Below the pieces are notes generated by a model. The model was not told where the DNA came from, ran no database searches, and saw only the letters and a list, made by a program, of their open reading frames with translations. From NCBI GenBank assembly GCA_043228905.1, contig JBHGNT010000012.1:5952001-6016000 (forward strand): 64,000 nucleotides of DNA. The letters run 5' to 3'. Position 1 is the first letter of the stretch. The number at the start of each line of letters is the position of its first letter. The position numbers and the translations under genes were made by a program. This document shows positions 1 to 12,750 of this stretch, one piece after another. This DNA comes from Azolla caroliniana (Eukaryota; Polypodiophyta).

Positions 1-2
1 CT

Positions 3-1893
3 ATGCAGAATCCCTCTCTGATTATTAGTAGTAATAATAATAATCCAACACATCATCATGAAGTCCTTACCAATTCTGCAGATTTAATGAATAATTGTCG
101 AAACTTCTTTAATATACAAACCACCACAGCTCCTCCTGCAATATGCTTTAATAGTAGTAACAGCAATAATAATATGGTTAATGTTGCGTCGAGGTTTAAC
201 ACTAATGGATTTAGTAATCTTCTTTCACGGCCTCAGCAGTTAACGGCTGCAGTTTCTTCAGTAACTAATGGAAACGATAATTTTACAATACCAGATAAAT
301 CATCCTCCATCGTTCTTAATAATTCTTCTTCGAGTTATAGCAGTGGATTTCAGCTGCAGTACATTTTGCGGCAAAAACAAGACATTGATCAAATCATCAA
401 TCTTCATGTAAGATAATCGAAATAGTATATTTCTAATCAGCATCTTATAATTCTTATCGTCATTCTCGTAGTATTTTAAACCTGAGTTGTGATTGTTATG
501 CTTGCTTTCAGAATTGATTATGACCCTTCCGGATAGTGGCTTGCTATTAGTAGATCCTTTTAGATGCTGTAAATCACGGGATGGTGTAAGATTAGTTTTA
601 ATAATTTTTACAATGATGAGATCAATATTTGTGTGCTGGTACTAGTTGTGTATGTTGTTGATATTATTACATACGTCTGAAAAAGTAGCTTGATTGTGTT
701 GAAATCTGATAGCCTTTTTCTTGAACTGATCAGTTTGAAAAACGATAGCCATTTCCTTGAACTGATCAGCCTGAAAAACGAATAACTTAGAATTTCTTTC
801 TTTTTTCTTTGTGATCGTAAAAGAGATGTCTTACGTTCGATAAATTAATCGATATGATTGTTGAAGAAGTGATATACGGATACAAGGTTCTTATGTGATC
901 ATAAATTAGTAGTGGTTATATGATTTCTGATCTATCAAGTAATAAATATTTGTTTCCTTTGAACTTTAACGTCGAAGCCTATCTCTGAAGACTAGAGACC
1001 ACATAAGCATTTATTTGATCTCTTGATGAATGAAAACAATGATAACATGCAAGCTAGAACCACGCATAAGCATTTATTTGAACTCTTGATAAACGAAAAC
1101 TGATAACGTGCAAGCCTTTCTTTGAATTTAATTGATTGACAAGGAAAACTGAATGAATAATCTAATTTTTCTTCGATTTAATTTCTTCTGATGAATCCTG
1201 CTTGATGAAAAACTGATAGATTAAGCTTTTCTTTAATGTCTTGATCATTAGGGAGAACAGATGAAGAAAGCTATGGAACGAAAAATCCAACATCATAACA
1301 GGTCTCTCTTAGTTCTAATGCAAAAATGCATGGAATCAAGCATGAGAGAGAAAGAGATAGAAATCGAGGAAGCGAAACACAGGAATCAAGAACTAGAAGA
1401 ACGAGTGAAACAGATCAGCTTAGAATCTCATTTATGGCAAAATGCAGCTCGCCACAATGAAGCCATGGTGAATAGCTTAAGAAGTAATCTAGAACAAATC
1501 CTAGCTCAAAGCAGAGAACAACAAATCAATAATTTCGGAAGCCACGGTAACGATAACTATAATATGAAAGAAGGATGTGGAGAGACAGATGGTGATCATA
1601 TTGATGCAGACGAACATATAGATGCAGAATCTTGTGTTTATGGAGAAATAATAAGAGGAAGGAAAGATTACCACAGGGATGAAGATCATCATAACGTAGG
1701 AAATCCTTTGCTGAAGGAATCAATAATGGCAGGAAAACATCCTTGTCGGTTTTGCAAGAAGAATGAGGTCTGCATTCTTCTTCTTCCTTGCAGACATCTT
1801 TGTCTGTGCAAAGAATGTGATACCCGATTTGCTCATAATTGTCCTATTTGTGGATGCACAAAGAATGCAAGTATGCGCGTTTACTTGGACTGA
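3..1893 (+). CDS. BOI/SBP1-like RING-finger E3 ubiquitin ligase (two exons)
   Basis: Exons are 3-407 and 1252-1893. The intron begins GTAAG and ends AG and falls between codons, giving about 348 residues if the ATG at position 3 is the true start; only two bases lie upstream, so exon 1 could extend out of the window. Exon 1 encodes a low-complexity Asn/Ser-rich region ending in the QxxDIDQII segment typical of the family. Exon 2 starts GEQMKKAME and holds a coiled coil (about residues 140-225). The C-terminus is a RING of the C-x2-C, C-x-H-x3-C-x2-C, C-x2-C pattern (CRFC, PCRHLCLCKEC, CPIC) ending in NASMRVYLD. Plant proteins of this family (BOI, BRG, S-RNase-binding protein 1) are E3 ligases in stress, cell-death and gibberellin signalling. 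The family call is firm; which member it is cannot be told. Confidence 0.88.
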
Positions 1894-4800
1894 AGTTTGA
1901 TGATCAGATCATTCAGCTTTAAAGGGTTCCTTGATTGTTCATCTTCTATATATAAGGTTTCTCATTCTTTTCATGAAAATTTCCTACCGTCCGAGTTCAG
2001 ATCATTATCTGGTTTTGCCATAATTACAGATTAAATGCAAGGGATTTCTCTGCATAGATACTACTAAATTCCTCTCATCAGTTCTGCTACAATTGCAGAT
2101 AGGAATTTCTCTGCATAGATACTGCTAAATTCTTTTCATCAGTTTTGCTACTATTATATGTAATGAATCGAGAGAGTTTCTGCCCAGAAACTTTTCTGAT
2201 CATCAGTTTAACTGCCTATGATCAGTTTATCTATAGATGACAGTAGAAGAGGTTTCCTTCCTTTCATCAAACCTGTCTACCTTCCTACCGCCTATCTGAT
2301 TCTGCAGCAATTACAAAACAGATTTTCTGGACAGATGCTTATTTCCATCAGAGTTTTGCAGACCGTAATATAGAATATAATTTCTAACAGATGCCTCTGT
2401 TATTCAGTTTTCCATTAGAAGAGGTTTTATTCACAGATGCTGCTTTTGATCATCAGTTTTCGTCAGTCTTCCAGACAACTAGTTTCTGCACAGGTGCTGC
2501 TCTTGATCATCAGTTGTTTTCGTCTTCCAAATATCTAAATTTGCAATAACTGGTGAACAGATTGTACCTTTCAAATAACATCAGCGTTTGCAAAATCAGA
2601 TGATAAGAATAGAAATTTTTTGGTGCACGGATGCTTATAAAATAAACTTGACTTTCCTTTCCAAGTGAGATCTGGTCCTGTGGAGCAAGAAACCAGAGCA
2701 GACTTGAATGAGATAGAATCCGAAATGTTTCCCACTGCATTATATTGTATATGCTCTCAGTACAGAATACAAACAAATCTCTAATGAATAATGTGTACAT
2801 ATACCAATATTGTTTCCTTCCACATTTTTTGTCCTTGGATCTGTCATAAACATATACTTGAAAATTCTCCTCATTTTGCTCTTTTTCTTTACATAATTTT
2901 TATTGGAATGTCGTGATTCCAGAAATGCCAGTGTTTGCTGAAGTGTTCATCCGTAGATTTGGTGAAAAATATCCCATGTTTTGAGAATTCATTGCTAGGT
3001 TTGGTGCAGAGTTTGTAGATAACACTGTTTTCTCAGAAATAATCCATGTATTTAGAGAAACGTGTCTCCCAACAAATTATATGTGTGTTTGGCAACATAT
3101 TTCCCGGAAATGATAGAATGGATTTGGAATTTTCCAGAAATGCATGACCCCCTCCCCCTACTGGAAAATCATCCATCCATTTGATATGGACACCAACTTT
3201 CTCCAAACAAATTTAGTTCGTAAGGTAAATTCTTATCTTCTGAGTTCTTGATATGGACACTAATTTCCCACAAACAAATTTAGTTCGTAAGGTGAATTCT
3301 TATCTTCTGCTACTAATATTTTTGAGGAAATAGAAATCCTTTGGTATTTGTCTGACCCATGCATTTCTGTAACTGCAACTCAATTATCAATATTGGTGTA
3401 GAGTGAGTTGAATATTAGTTACCACTGATGATGGACTATTTGTTATAAATTTAAGTCAGTGTTTGAATGAAAACACACTTATGTTCAACGTATGATGGCT
3501 GGCAGTGAGGGAGTATATGTAAATTATGTCTCCACACTATTCCGTGTAGTGTATAGTATATGGCTCTGTGTACTCTGGTCTGTGTACAATTCCTATGTAA
3601 TTACATACTAATATATGTATATGTATATACATGTATGTATATATAGTGTATATATACACACATGTATAATATATATGCTATAGTATATGAACATGTACAC
3701 TAAAAATTTGCAGCATTATTATTAATGAATAAAAAGTATTAGCATGCCTTGAAACAAAACACGAAATTCGAGCTTCCAAACGCTGTATATACGACTAAGA
3801 TATAAAAATCATTGATGCACTAACTCAAAAGTGATTGAAAAGGCAAACCACTGAATTAAGGTCGTCCTTTAGCCTAAATCATTGCTTCAACTCTCACCCA
3901 AGTGATGGAAGAAAAGAAAGCATTTTAGAATCCATTTCTTCAGTGTATTTGGCTGGTGCAATTAAGTGCTCTGGAGTCTGAGGCTATAATCAATCCCCAT
4001 CTTTCCACAAGTTTATAAAGAAGGCCCAAACTTCCACACAGTAAATATATTTGTAGTGTATATTTTTTTATGAAATCTGAGAGAAAGTGGTAGCTATATT
4101 CATATATAATGTATTGAGTTATTATATGAATAGAATTACATATAGCGTTAAGTTGTGATTGATATTGACTTGCAATAAAAGGATTCTAGGAGTGAGTTAA
4201 ACCATAAAAACCACCTACTTCATGAGCTCTAAAGTAATACTTTGTCACTGGCTAGTTAGTTTCATACTATCATCCGAGGTTGAGGGAGGAGATTGACTAA
4301 CAATTGATGGTTCCCCTCCCTCTCCTTTAGAAAGGTGGCTTAGTATATAGTCTCACATGTTTCTTAATTCATCATTACAAAACTAACGATGACGAGCCTT
4401 CGGATTTATGGACTATCACTCGTTCATCTCTATGAAGCAAAGAGCATTAGGGTGTTCGGTTTATACATTGCGAATAGTACATTATTTTCCCTAACTAAGT
4501 GTGATAAGGAGGGATTAATCTTTTGGAGAGTTCCCATTCAAAGAAAGATTCAGGAGATATATAGAGTTTTAGGGTTTTATACATGATAACTAGCTAGGTG
4601 TCCCAACTAAGAGGATATTGTTTCTTTTAGGTCCTCAGGTTCAGTCAAGACTCAAGACTTACTCTATTATGGGACCCTCTTTGGGATTGCCTTTTATCAC
4701 TTGTGCATTAAGAAAAGGAAACAATATATACTAAATGTGTGTGTGTGTACCATCATCATATTTATATCCTTTACATTAATGTGTGTTTATCTCTCCTTTA

Positions 4801-6833
4801 ATTAATGAATCTAAAGCGCAATACTTGTTCCTTGTACTTTTCAGTAATTATTATTTTAAATAATGTCAAAAGGTAGTGCGGGCAACATCTTTTCAACACT
4901 AGGCAATATCTCTATTTCAATGCCTGATCTCTCTCTCTCTCTCTCTCATGATTATCACATCAATGCATATTTACACACACATTTGACAGGATTGGGATGA
5001 GGAAGAGTTGTTACATGTAACGTCTTGTTGAGATTGGCCTTCTTGAATTTTATGGAGCATGGATGTCACTTTTCTATGATTCTCTTATGGCCCCAAGTTC
5101 CAATCCCAAACATTTCATAACGTTTTCACAATCTATTCAAAGCCGCTAGTGCCTCTCTCTTCACACACATCTATCTCTCATTGCTTGTTTCAATATATTC
5201 TACATCTTTGTGTGAGCCCCGCCACTTTCTTTCTCGTCCCACAATGCCTTAAGATTTCCTCCCTATGGTTTCTTTATCGAGCTAACCTCTTGACAATGAG
5301 TAGTTACCATGAACATACATGTGGATATGGGGAATCGCATGTGTGTAAAGTGTATAATGTATTCACATTTAGTGTCTCTTAATATGGTGGCATGTGAAAG
5401 TAACTCTCCCTTTGTAAGAGCATTGCTCACAACATCATTTTTTTCTTTTTTTCCTCGTCGAGTAGATGTGACAAAAAAGATTGCTAGTGACATACACAAA
5501 AAATAAGACTACAATAGAGTAGGGTCGTTTGCTTTATTTTTTGTCGAATAGACAAGTCACAAAACCCATAAACTTTATCTAGAACCTTGAACCCACAAAG
5601 ATGTCATGCTAGGCTAGTACTATTTGTTTTACAATGTGGAGCATTGTCATCATTTCTTTTGGCTAAATATGCATTGGAGTCTTTCAAAATTCATGCCTTA
5701 TGTCCTCAGAATCTTCCTATGGTGCACATGCTTAGAAAGTCACTAACTTCTTTCTCGCACAAAGTTTTAGGAATATTATCCCTAAAGACTATTGGAGTGC
5801 AACTCACTCACAAAGCACTATGGCTAGATATATTACATAATTAGTCAATTGCATTCACTTTAGGGTCTCAATGATCTTATTGGGAGCCCAAAAAAAGTCA
5901 AGATATTGAAAAACTTTGTTTTCATTTCTTCCATTACTACCTCGATAAATTTCACGGCCCTTACTTTTTACCATTATGCTTACAATTTATTGAAATATGA
6001 AAGCTAGCCACACACTTGGAAAATGCACAAGTGCATATCAAGCAACCTATATTTGTAAGCTCGTACTATGGTTACTTTTTTGGGGGTAAGTAGTCAAATC
6101 CTAAGCCAAATGGTATCGACTAGAGTGCCAAATGATCGAGATTTGGTGAAACGATATGGAGGATTTAAATATAAGATCGAAGATGCCAATTTGTAGATGG
6201 CTCATCAATTCATGATGTAAGGTGTCTACCCGAATCAAACCATGACTTTTTTAGCACTCCTTTGCGTGAAGCATCTGCATTTCCCATGTGTTGAATATTC
6301 TCTTTTTTCAATACACTTGCATCCTTTGATTGTTTTGAATTGCTAGCTTTGAACGTACTTGTATCCTTTAGATGCTTATTAATTGACATATTGGGATGAG
6401 TTTTGAATGTACCTCCATCATTTAATTGTTTAATAATTTGTTGAATGTGGGAAAAACTTTGAATATAGTTGCATCCTTTGATTGTTTATTGATTGATTGA
6501 ATATGAGGTGAGTTTTGAATGCACTTTTGTTCTTTGGTTGTTTATTGGTTCAGGACAATATATGTGAAGAGTTGGATTGAAATAATATTTGGCTCTAGCA
6601 CTTGTATTATGTATATGCGTGTGTAGGACCTAGTCATGTTCTCGTATATTGTCATCCCCCACACACAGACATAGATTATTATGCATCGCGCCCAATTATG
6701 GGATTATTTGGCAACAACGACATAGTAAAACAAAAGAGCAAGCATGGGTTGATTGGCGTTCAAGGAGTCAACCTCAGTTTTTACAAGTGACAACTAATCT
6801 CTTGTACCATTGCATTATTCTGTTCCTTCAATA
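1894..6833. other. Non-coding stretch downstream of the BOI-like gene
   Basis: No gene is recognised here. Positions 1894-2520 contain imperfect direct repeats of a segment with the motif TTTCTCTGCATAGATACT and repeated ATCATCAGTTTT blocks, probably including the 3' UTR. Positions 3600-3690 are an alternating TA/TG/CA-rich, partly palindromic stretch. Positions 4928-4947 are a CT microsatellite. Short open frames at 4389-4586, 5149-5382 and 5587-5844 show no recognisable motif and look random. The stretch 5900-6830 is AT-rich with repeated TTTGATTGTTTATTG-like blocks. Confidence 0.5.
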
Positions 6834-7318
6834 TGTAGTGTCCCTAGGTTGGGCCAACTAGGACACAATCCCAATTTGAACTAGGACTCACCAAGGGGGC
6901 CAATCCTAGTTCCAAAGAAGGTGCCACCTTGGGTTGGGACAATCCAATCCCTAAGGGTAGTCCCAACATCAAGCCACCCCAACGGATAGTCCCAATGGCC
7001 ATATTTGACCTATATAAGGAGGATTACTCCTCATTTGTAACCATTCCCATATTATGAGATTCACTCTCTCCTATTCGCATCTTGGCTCTAAGGAACGTGT
7101 ACCATTTTGTTTTCTCTCCTTTGGTGGTTTTGGAGAGTTATCTTGACTCAATCCCGACTTGTCGCTACTTTGAGTGGTGGATTGTGATTTGTCCCAATTT
7201 GGGATGGTTGCAAGCTTTTGTATTCACATTGAAATATAAACTATGATTTATGTCCTAACTAGTGTCCCCACCTTGTTTTCTTGTGGTTTTGAGACCCCCC
7301 ATATCTAGGGTCATAACA
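6834..7318 (+). mobile_element. Probable solo LTR (485 bp)
   Basis: The segment begins TGTAGTGTCC and ends GGTCATAACA, giving TG...CA ends. It is flanked by near-identical 5-mers, CAATA on the left and CAATG on the right. A CTATATAAGG TATA-like box lies near 7010, and the composition is rich in short GGGAC/GTCCC blocks as in plant LTR U3 regions. No internal coding region is attached on either side, so a solo LTR is the simplest reading. Orientation is inferred from the TATA-like box only. Confidence 0.55.
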
Positions 7319-7384
7319 CAATGGCTATAATCAAAGGTTGAATAGGAATGGAAGGTATGTAATGATTAGTGGTTGTAAAGATTA

Positions 7385-8183
7385 TGTGCAGAACCTAAAA
7401 CAAAACACAATCGGCTCAGCCGGCAACAATAGAGAAAACACAAAGAAAAAATGGAGATACACAGAACACGGGAGAGAAAGAGAGAGTAGAAGACTCAAGA
7501 AACTCTATTAAAAAATAATACACTCTGTGTACATAAAAATGTGCTCAGAGGGCACTTTTATACAAGCCCTAACAATGGGACACAAGTACTGTTAGTACTT
7601 CAATGCTCACATAAGAGCATCTGACACTAACTCCTAAAGCTATAACTATCAACTAAACTAGGAGGGTAGGCCTCTAACGGCTTGCCAACTCCCTGTCACA
7701 GACACACCAAGCGCGGACTAATATGGAGCATGGATGATGAGGCTATGACGGAGCGATGATGCGAGGAGCTTAAGACGGGGAATGACACAAGAGCATAAAG
7801 ATAGAGATGAAGATCAAGGAGAGAGGATGGGCGAAATGGGAATACTAGATTGATATGTCCATGACTGGCGTTGTTCACCTTGAATTCCTTCAAGGTGAAC
7901 TCAACTATTTATACTAAGTGGCATGCATACCTGTTGCACGCATGTGATACAATAGAGCATGTAGGCAGTAGGTACGCATGCATGTGCCAAGTGTTAATAA
8001 TACAAGGGAGAAATTATGCACATGATGCTAGCTAAAACCTACAATGAGGAAGTATATACATGATTATATGCTAGATGTGTGGTTAACACATAACACTCGA
8101 TTATAACATGGTCATGTCAAGAGTTCGAATCTTGACACTCCCCACCGATCCAGCCCAGCCCATGTAGAGCTTTCTCCTCAACA
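7385..8183 (-). mobile_element. Copia LTR related to Copia-A, interrupted by a solo LTR
   Basis: Read on the minus strand, the LTR begins TGTTGAGG at 8183 after a purine tract GAGAGGGAG and ends GGTTCTGCACA at 7385. It shares with the Copia-A LTRs (21925 and 38119) the order GTTAGTGTCAGATGCTC, GAGCATTGAAGTA, CTTGTATAAA and GCCGATTGT, so it is a diverged relative. Positions 7689-8137 are a later insertion. The matching pol C-terminal tail lies at 8193-8546, so this is the 3' LTR of a truncated minus-strand copy. Confidence 0.7.
7694..8137 (-). mobile_element. Solo LTR, 444 bp, with perfect CTCCC target duplication
   Basis: On the plus strand the segment begins TGTCACAGAC and ends ATCTTGACA. 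It is bounded by CTCCC at 7689-7693 and 8138-8142. A TATAAATA box is readable on the minus strand near 7905, which sets the orientation. The GGTGTTGTTCACCTT-like block is shared with the LTR remnant at 40689-40945, which abuts a Ty3/gypsy-type Gag, so this is probably a solo LTR of that gypsy family. It splits the older Copia LTR at 7385-8183. Confidence 0.75.
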
Positions 8184-8192
8184 CTCCCTCTC

Positions 8193-8546
8193 AAGCTCAA
8201 CTTGAGGTTCCTCCTGCTCTCCTCGTTCCTTGCCTTGGCGCCTGGCACGTGCACCTCGATTTGTCTGATCTCGTGCTCTTAGACCCTTATGGTCTGCTCG
8301 TGAGGCCCTTCTCAGCTCCCACAATGTTATGGCTTTGGCACCCGTTTACTTCTTCGTTTTGGTGTCGGCTTCGACTCCCTTCTCGTCTGCCTGGCCTTCA
8401 TATGATTCGGCTCTTTCAAATCAAACTTCTCAACCGAATCGACTGTCTCCGATTCGTCTTTTGTCTTGCCTTTGACCACATCTGCCCATGTCCTGGTCCT
8501 TGCCTTCTTCTTCCGGTTGGCTCTATCATAGACATATGTCACGCCA
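8193..8546 (-). pseudogene. C-terminal tail of a Copia polyprotein (Copia-A relative)
   Basis: The minus-strand frame (to 8572) contains ANRKKKARTRTWADVVKG, then an acidic DESETVDS segment and a basic tail. This matches in order the plus-strand tail of Copia-A at 37640-37896, which carries KKKAKTWTWSDVVKG and a similar acidic/basic extension. It is followed downstream by a polypurine tract and the LTR at 8183. The rest of pol is missing, so it is a truncated relic. Confidence 0.65.
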
Positions 8547-8626
8547 TGGTGGAAGGTAGGGATTGAACCCAAGACTTCCTAGTCTCCATTGGGCAACCCT
8601 ACCAACTAAGCTATTGGGTTCTTGCT
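8547..8626 (-). ncRNA. tRNA-derived sequence (SINE head or tRNA pseudogene)
   Basis: On the minus strand the segment carries a clear pol III A box, TAGCTTAGTTGGTAGG, and a B box, GGTTCAATCCC, spaced as in tRNA genes. A full acceptor stem is not evident. No poly(A)/T tail or flanking repeat was identified, so it may be the head of a SINE or a tRNA relic trapped between two Copia fragments. Confidence 0.5.
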
Positions 8627-8639
8627 GTGTATCCCAAAA

Positions 8640-8898
8640 AACTTTACCACTTTAGGGTTATGAGAGTTTTTTTGGACAGGGGGAAAAACCTCCTAAAGAG
8701 GGAAAAAATACCCCTGTAGTCCTAAGTGTGTTCACACACATTACTGTCCTAAGTGTGTTCACACACATTACTGTCCTAAGTGTGTTCACACATTACTGTC
8801 CTAAATGTGTTCACACACATCACTATCCTAAGTGTGTTCACACATCATTGTCCTAAGTGTGTTCACACACATCACTACCAAAATATGTCAACAAAGCC
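8640..8898 (-). mobile_element. Remnant of the 3' LTR of Copia-B
   Basis: On the minus strand, downstream of the Copia-B RNase H stop, lies a polypurine-like CCCAAGGGGGCT followed by TGTTGACATA near 8898, the expected position of the 3' LTR. It contains the tandem array at 8721-8880. No second copy of this LTR is visible beside the Copia-B gag near 39.9-40.3 kb, so the 5' LTR seems lost and this boundary is tentative. Confidence 0.4.
8721..8880. repeat. Six-copy tandem repeat of about 25-29 bp
   Basis: Tandem units of the form CCTAAGTGTGTTCACACAC plus a short ATTACTGT-like spacer. Each unit holds the near-palindrome TGTGTTCACACA. It lies inside the presumed Copia-B LTR and could be a U3 enhancer-type repeat. 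Confidence 0.8.
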
Positions 8899-8956
8899 CC
8901 CTTGGGAGTGATGCGGTGAACAAGGAGCTGACACTCATGGTTAAACAAGTGCCAAA

Positions 8957-11272
8957 CTACGTGGATAGAGATGAATCCACAAATGGGATTAGGCCTAAAG
9001 CTTTGCGGAAAGCTTCAAACTTCTCCCTAGGCAGAGCCTTTGTGAAGAGGTTTGCAATGTTCTCCTGCGTGGGCACATAAGCCAAACTGATCTCTCTAGC
9101 GGAGAACCTTTCCCTGACATAGTGATAATGCACCTTAATGTGCTTAGTGCGAGCATGGAACATAGGGTTCCTCGCAACTGCCATTGCGCTTTGACTGTCA
9201 GTGAAGATGGTGGTGGCAGAAGACTGATCAACACCTAAATAAGCTAAAAGGCGTCTGAGCCACACACACTCAACTGTAGCTGTGAAAGCTGCCCTATACT
9301 CAGCCTCACAACTAGAAGTGGCCATAGTAGGCTGCTTCTTGCTCAACCAAGATATGCATGAGCTACCAAGCATGAAGCAAAAACCACTTGTGGACACACG
9401 AGTGTCATAACAACCAACCCAATCAGAGTCAGAAAAAGCATGCAGGTTTGGCAGTAATGATCCCCCCTTGGGATAAAACAACCCAAGTGACCGGGTACCA
9501 CTCAAGTAGCGAAAGATGCGCTTAACTGCCTGCCAATGCTTAACTCCTGGGCAATGCATAAACATGCTCATCTTAGAGACAACAAACTGAATGTCAGGTC
9601 GGATTATGCATAAGTAAATCAAGCATCCAACTGCCTGCTGATAGAGAACAACATCAAATGCATCTCCAACATCATGAAGGCTCAAACGTAAACCTGTCTC
9701 CATGGGAGTGGCAATAGGTTTACAGTTTTCAAAGCCAAAACGTTGTAATAATGTGTCAATGTATTTCGATTGACACAAAGCTATTCCACCATCAACTTGC
9801 ATGAATTGAATGCCCAAATAATGATGCAAATGCCCCAAATTTGACATCTCAAAAGAGGCATGCAAATCAACCTTAAAGTTAGCAATATGCTTCTCATTGG
9901 GAGCAGTGAGCAACATATCATCAACATACACAACCATGATCAGAAATACATCATCAACACACTTAACATATAAGGTGCTTTCAGTTGGACTATTCTCAAA
10001 CCCAAATGCAATCAAATAGGCATGTATCTTTTCATACCAAGAACGTGGTGCTTGCTTCAAGCCATATAATGCCTTTCTCAACCTACACACTTTGTATTCA
10101 TGCCCTTTCTACACAAAACACTTCCTCATGAAGATCACCATTTAGAAATGCTATTTTAATGTCCAACTGATGTACATTCCAACCACGATGAGCTGCAATT
10201 GCACAGATGCTACGAATAGTTGTCATACGACAGGTGGGATCAAAGGTTTCATCAAAATCAATGCCTTTTTCTCGGGCATAACCTTTTGCAACAAGACTAG
10301 CCTTATACCTGTCAATTGTTCCATCAGGTTTACGCTTTAGCTTATATACCCACTTAGTGCCAATAGCCTTCTTGCCAAGAGGCAAGTCACATAAAGACCA
10401 TGTACTAGTCTTCATAATAGCATCATATTCTGATTGCATAACATCCATCCAATTTTTTGAATTTTGTGCTTCATCAAAAGAAACATGCTCATTCTCATCG
10501 TATAACAATCTGATGCAAAAGAAGCACTATGATAACCTGAACGAGTACGATATGACAAAGGAAAATGCAATTTACTGTCTTGCAAAGTCTACAACAACCA
10601 TTTAGGCACAGTCTTTGCCTCCTCTATATCAACCCTCTCATTAATAAGTGCATCATGTAAGTCTGCATCAGAAATAGAATGATCTGCATCATTATGAGTA
10701 GCTTCCAAAGGCTGAGAAGGTGCCTCAAGTGGGCCAAACACTTAACTGTCCACTTGTAAAAAGAGGCAACAAAGTGTCATACACATCTCTGGAGCTAACT
10801 GATGTCTCCTTAGGACATGAAAGAAGTGGCTGAATTGCATCCTCCACAAAAACAAAATCACGGCTAACCAAAATGCTTTTAGATTGTGGAGGATACAAAC
10901 GATAGCCTTTACTTTCAGAACTGTATCCTACAAAAATACATTTCACTGCTTTATCATCCAATTTTTTGCGTTGTTGTTTAGGCACTAATGCATATGCCAA
11001 ACAACCAAAAACACGCAGATGAGAAATATATGGCTTTTGGCCATGCCAAGCTTCATATGGAGTGATAGAGTGCAATGCTTTAGTGGGACACCTGTTAAGT
11101 ACATATGCTGCACACATGACAACCTCAAGCCATAAACTATGTGGTAAGGCCTGACTTTTGACCATACACCTCGCCATTTCCATGAGTGACTTTCCATGAG
11201 TGACTTGTTCTTTCTTTTAACAACTCCATTTTGTTGAGGTGTATATGACACTATACACTAATGTTTTATCCC
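8957..11272 (-). pseudogene. Copia-B pol, 3' part: integrase C-terminus, reverse transcriptase, RNase H
   Basis: Minus-strand frames in order show the integrase end (SYTPQQNGVVKRKN, then FGCLAYALVPKQQRKKLD) at 11250-10725. The RT N-terminal half (TKWVYKLKRKPDGTIDRYKA, VHQLDIKIAFLNGDL) is at 10508-10098. The RT palm with intact YVDD and the RNase H (SSCEAEYRAA, FTDSQSAMAVA, HARTKHIKVHYHYVRE) are at 10090-8957. Frame breaks near 10725 and 10095 and an in-frame stop near 11255 make it non-coding. The integrase core continues at 21431-21920 and gag at 38570-39939; later insertions separated the pieces. Confidence 0.88.
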
Positions 11273-11394
11273 ACATTGTCGAGAAAATCCTCCCGTGTTC
11301 GCGAAATGAAGCGAGACCACTGGGGTCTTGGACTGGAAGGATTCGATGTTTTTAGTAGCGTCAGCGAGAAATTATTGAAGATAGATAGATGGAT

Positions 11395-11396
<2 letters not shown>

Positions 11397-11438
<42 letters not shown>
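11397..11438. repeat. (GA)n microsatellite
   Basis: Uninterrupted AG/GA dinucleotide run inside the left part of the split solo LTR. Confidence 0.95.
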
Positions 11439-11440
<2 letters not shown>

Positions 11441-11740
11441 ATATAGAGATTGAACGCTTGACTTTAGTTTTACGAGATAAGATATATCACCATTAGGATA
11501 ACTCCGATCTTTGATTAAAAGTTTCTTTTTTTACTTACATCGCTTGCCTCCCTTACACAAGCCCAACTATAGGCTTTTATAGGTCTCTCCATGCAAAAAC
11601 CATGGGCTAAACCCACGGGCTAAAACCATGGGCTAAAACCATGAGCTGAAACCATGGTTTTGTACCCACGGTTCCTATATGTTTGATTCCTACAAAATAC
11701 TGAATATGAAAAGAAAATATGCAAATTCTAAAACACTTAG

Positions 11741-11820
11741 TAGTGGCTTTAGTGGTAAGGTAATTTGTCTCCTATCTTGGAGGTGCAAGGTTCAAGCCTT
11801 GCTTTCACCCCTATGTATGC
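11741..11820 (+). ncRNA. tRNA-like sequence within the split solo LTR
   Basis: An A-box-like TAGTGGTAAGG and B-box GGTTCAAGCCT are spaced as in a tRNA, followed by a 3' segment ending CTATGTATGC. The T-arm region (GGAGGTGCAAGGTTC) aligns with the tRNA-like segment of the Gag-only element LTRs at 16887-16952, so the two LTR types share this module. It is antisense to the inferred LTR direction. Confidence 0.5.
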
Positions 11821-11977
11821 ACTTAAATGCTTTAGTTTTATTTTTATATTTACAATTGAGCGAACATCACATGTGCACATGTTTAACTTTACATCTAACT
11901 TTTCTTTTATGATTCTCATTTCAGTCCTATTAACAACATGCTAGCATATGCGTGTGGCCTTCACCCCTTTTACACGT

Positions 11978-12647
11978 TGTCAAGTTATTTCGCTTTCGAT
12001 TGGGAAATAAGCCAGGACCACGGGGGCCCTGAACCGAGGAGATAGCGAAAGAAGAGGAAGGGAGACGCGCGTGCGCGTAGGGTTGGGTAGACCTGTCTAC
12101 AACCGACAACACTTGCCGGAGAAACACAGATAGACGAAAAACAGGAGATTCAATTACAACAACAGTAACAATTATAGTGTTAGCAAGATTACAACCGGCT
12201 AGCCAGCGACAGACCCAACCCAGACAATCAGACACCCATGCGCACACACAGTAGAGCCTTGCCGGAACGCACACGGCTTTCCTCGAAGCAGAGGCAACCC
12301 ACCTAGAATCCTACAGAGAGCAACGAAAAAGGAGGAGAGAGCTCGGTTCCCAATCCGACAACACCTCGTCCTTGCCTAAAACGCGATCCCCTCTTAGTCC
12401 CCTCTCCTCTCCTTTTATAGACCAAGGAGAGAGACGTTACGATATGTTCCATCACTTTTATTCTATGTCCCTTTTGATAGAGATACCCCTCGATTCTCTA
12501 CCTAATGCATACGCACTACCTAGGATATTCACATCGCCGACCTGTACCTAACTATGTACAATACATCAAAACATGTGCCCGTGTGTAAGGGCCGGTTCAC
12601 GCACACTATCCACCGATTCCTCGTAGGGGGCGGTTTTCTCCACGACA
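11978..12647 (-). repeat. 3' LTR of the gypsy element (670 bp)
   Basis: The LTR begins TGTCAAGTTATTTCG and ends TTCTCCACGACA. It differs from the partner LTR at 20702-21356 by several substitutions and a short indel near 12120-12145, so the insertion is clearly older than the Gag-only element nested in it. Confidence 0.85.
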
Positions 12648-12750
12648 TCCGCCCCCACCTAACTGCGCATCCACCGGTATGCGCAAGAATAGACCTTTGC
12701 CGGAGAAAACCGGCCCGTGCATATCTTTCGTTCTCTGGATCGCCATCTGC

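Noticed and set aside
3-416. Exon 1 of the BOI-like gene as a separate 137-residue protein
   Set aside because: The last codons run into a GTAAG donor, and joining to 1252 gives the conserved family sequence across the junction.
5149-5844. Possible small host genes in the left non-coding region
   Set aside because: Short overlapping frames on both strands with no recognisable domain or splice structure.
11262-11276. TGTTTTATCC at 11262 as the start of the split solo LTR
   Set aside because: Starting at 11277 (TGTCGAG) gives matching family ends, an ACAT/ACGT duplication and restores LAKRGIKH in Copia-B; starting at 11262 gives none of these.
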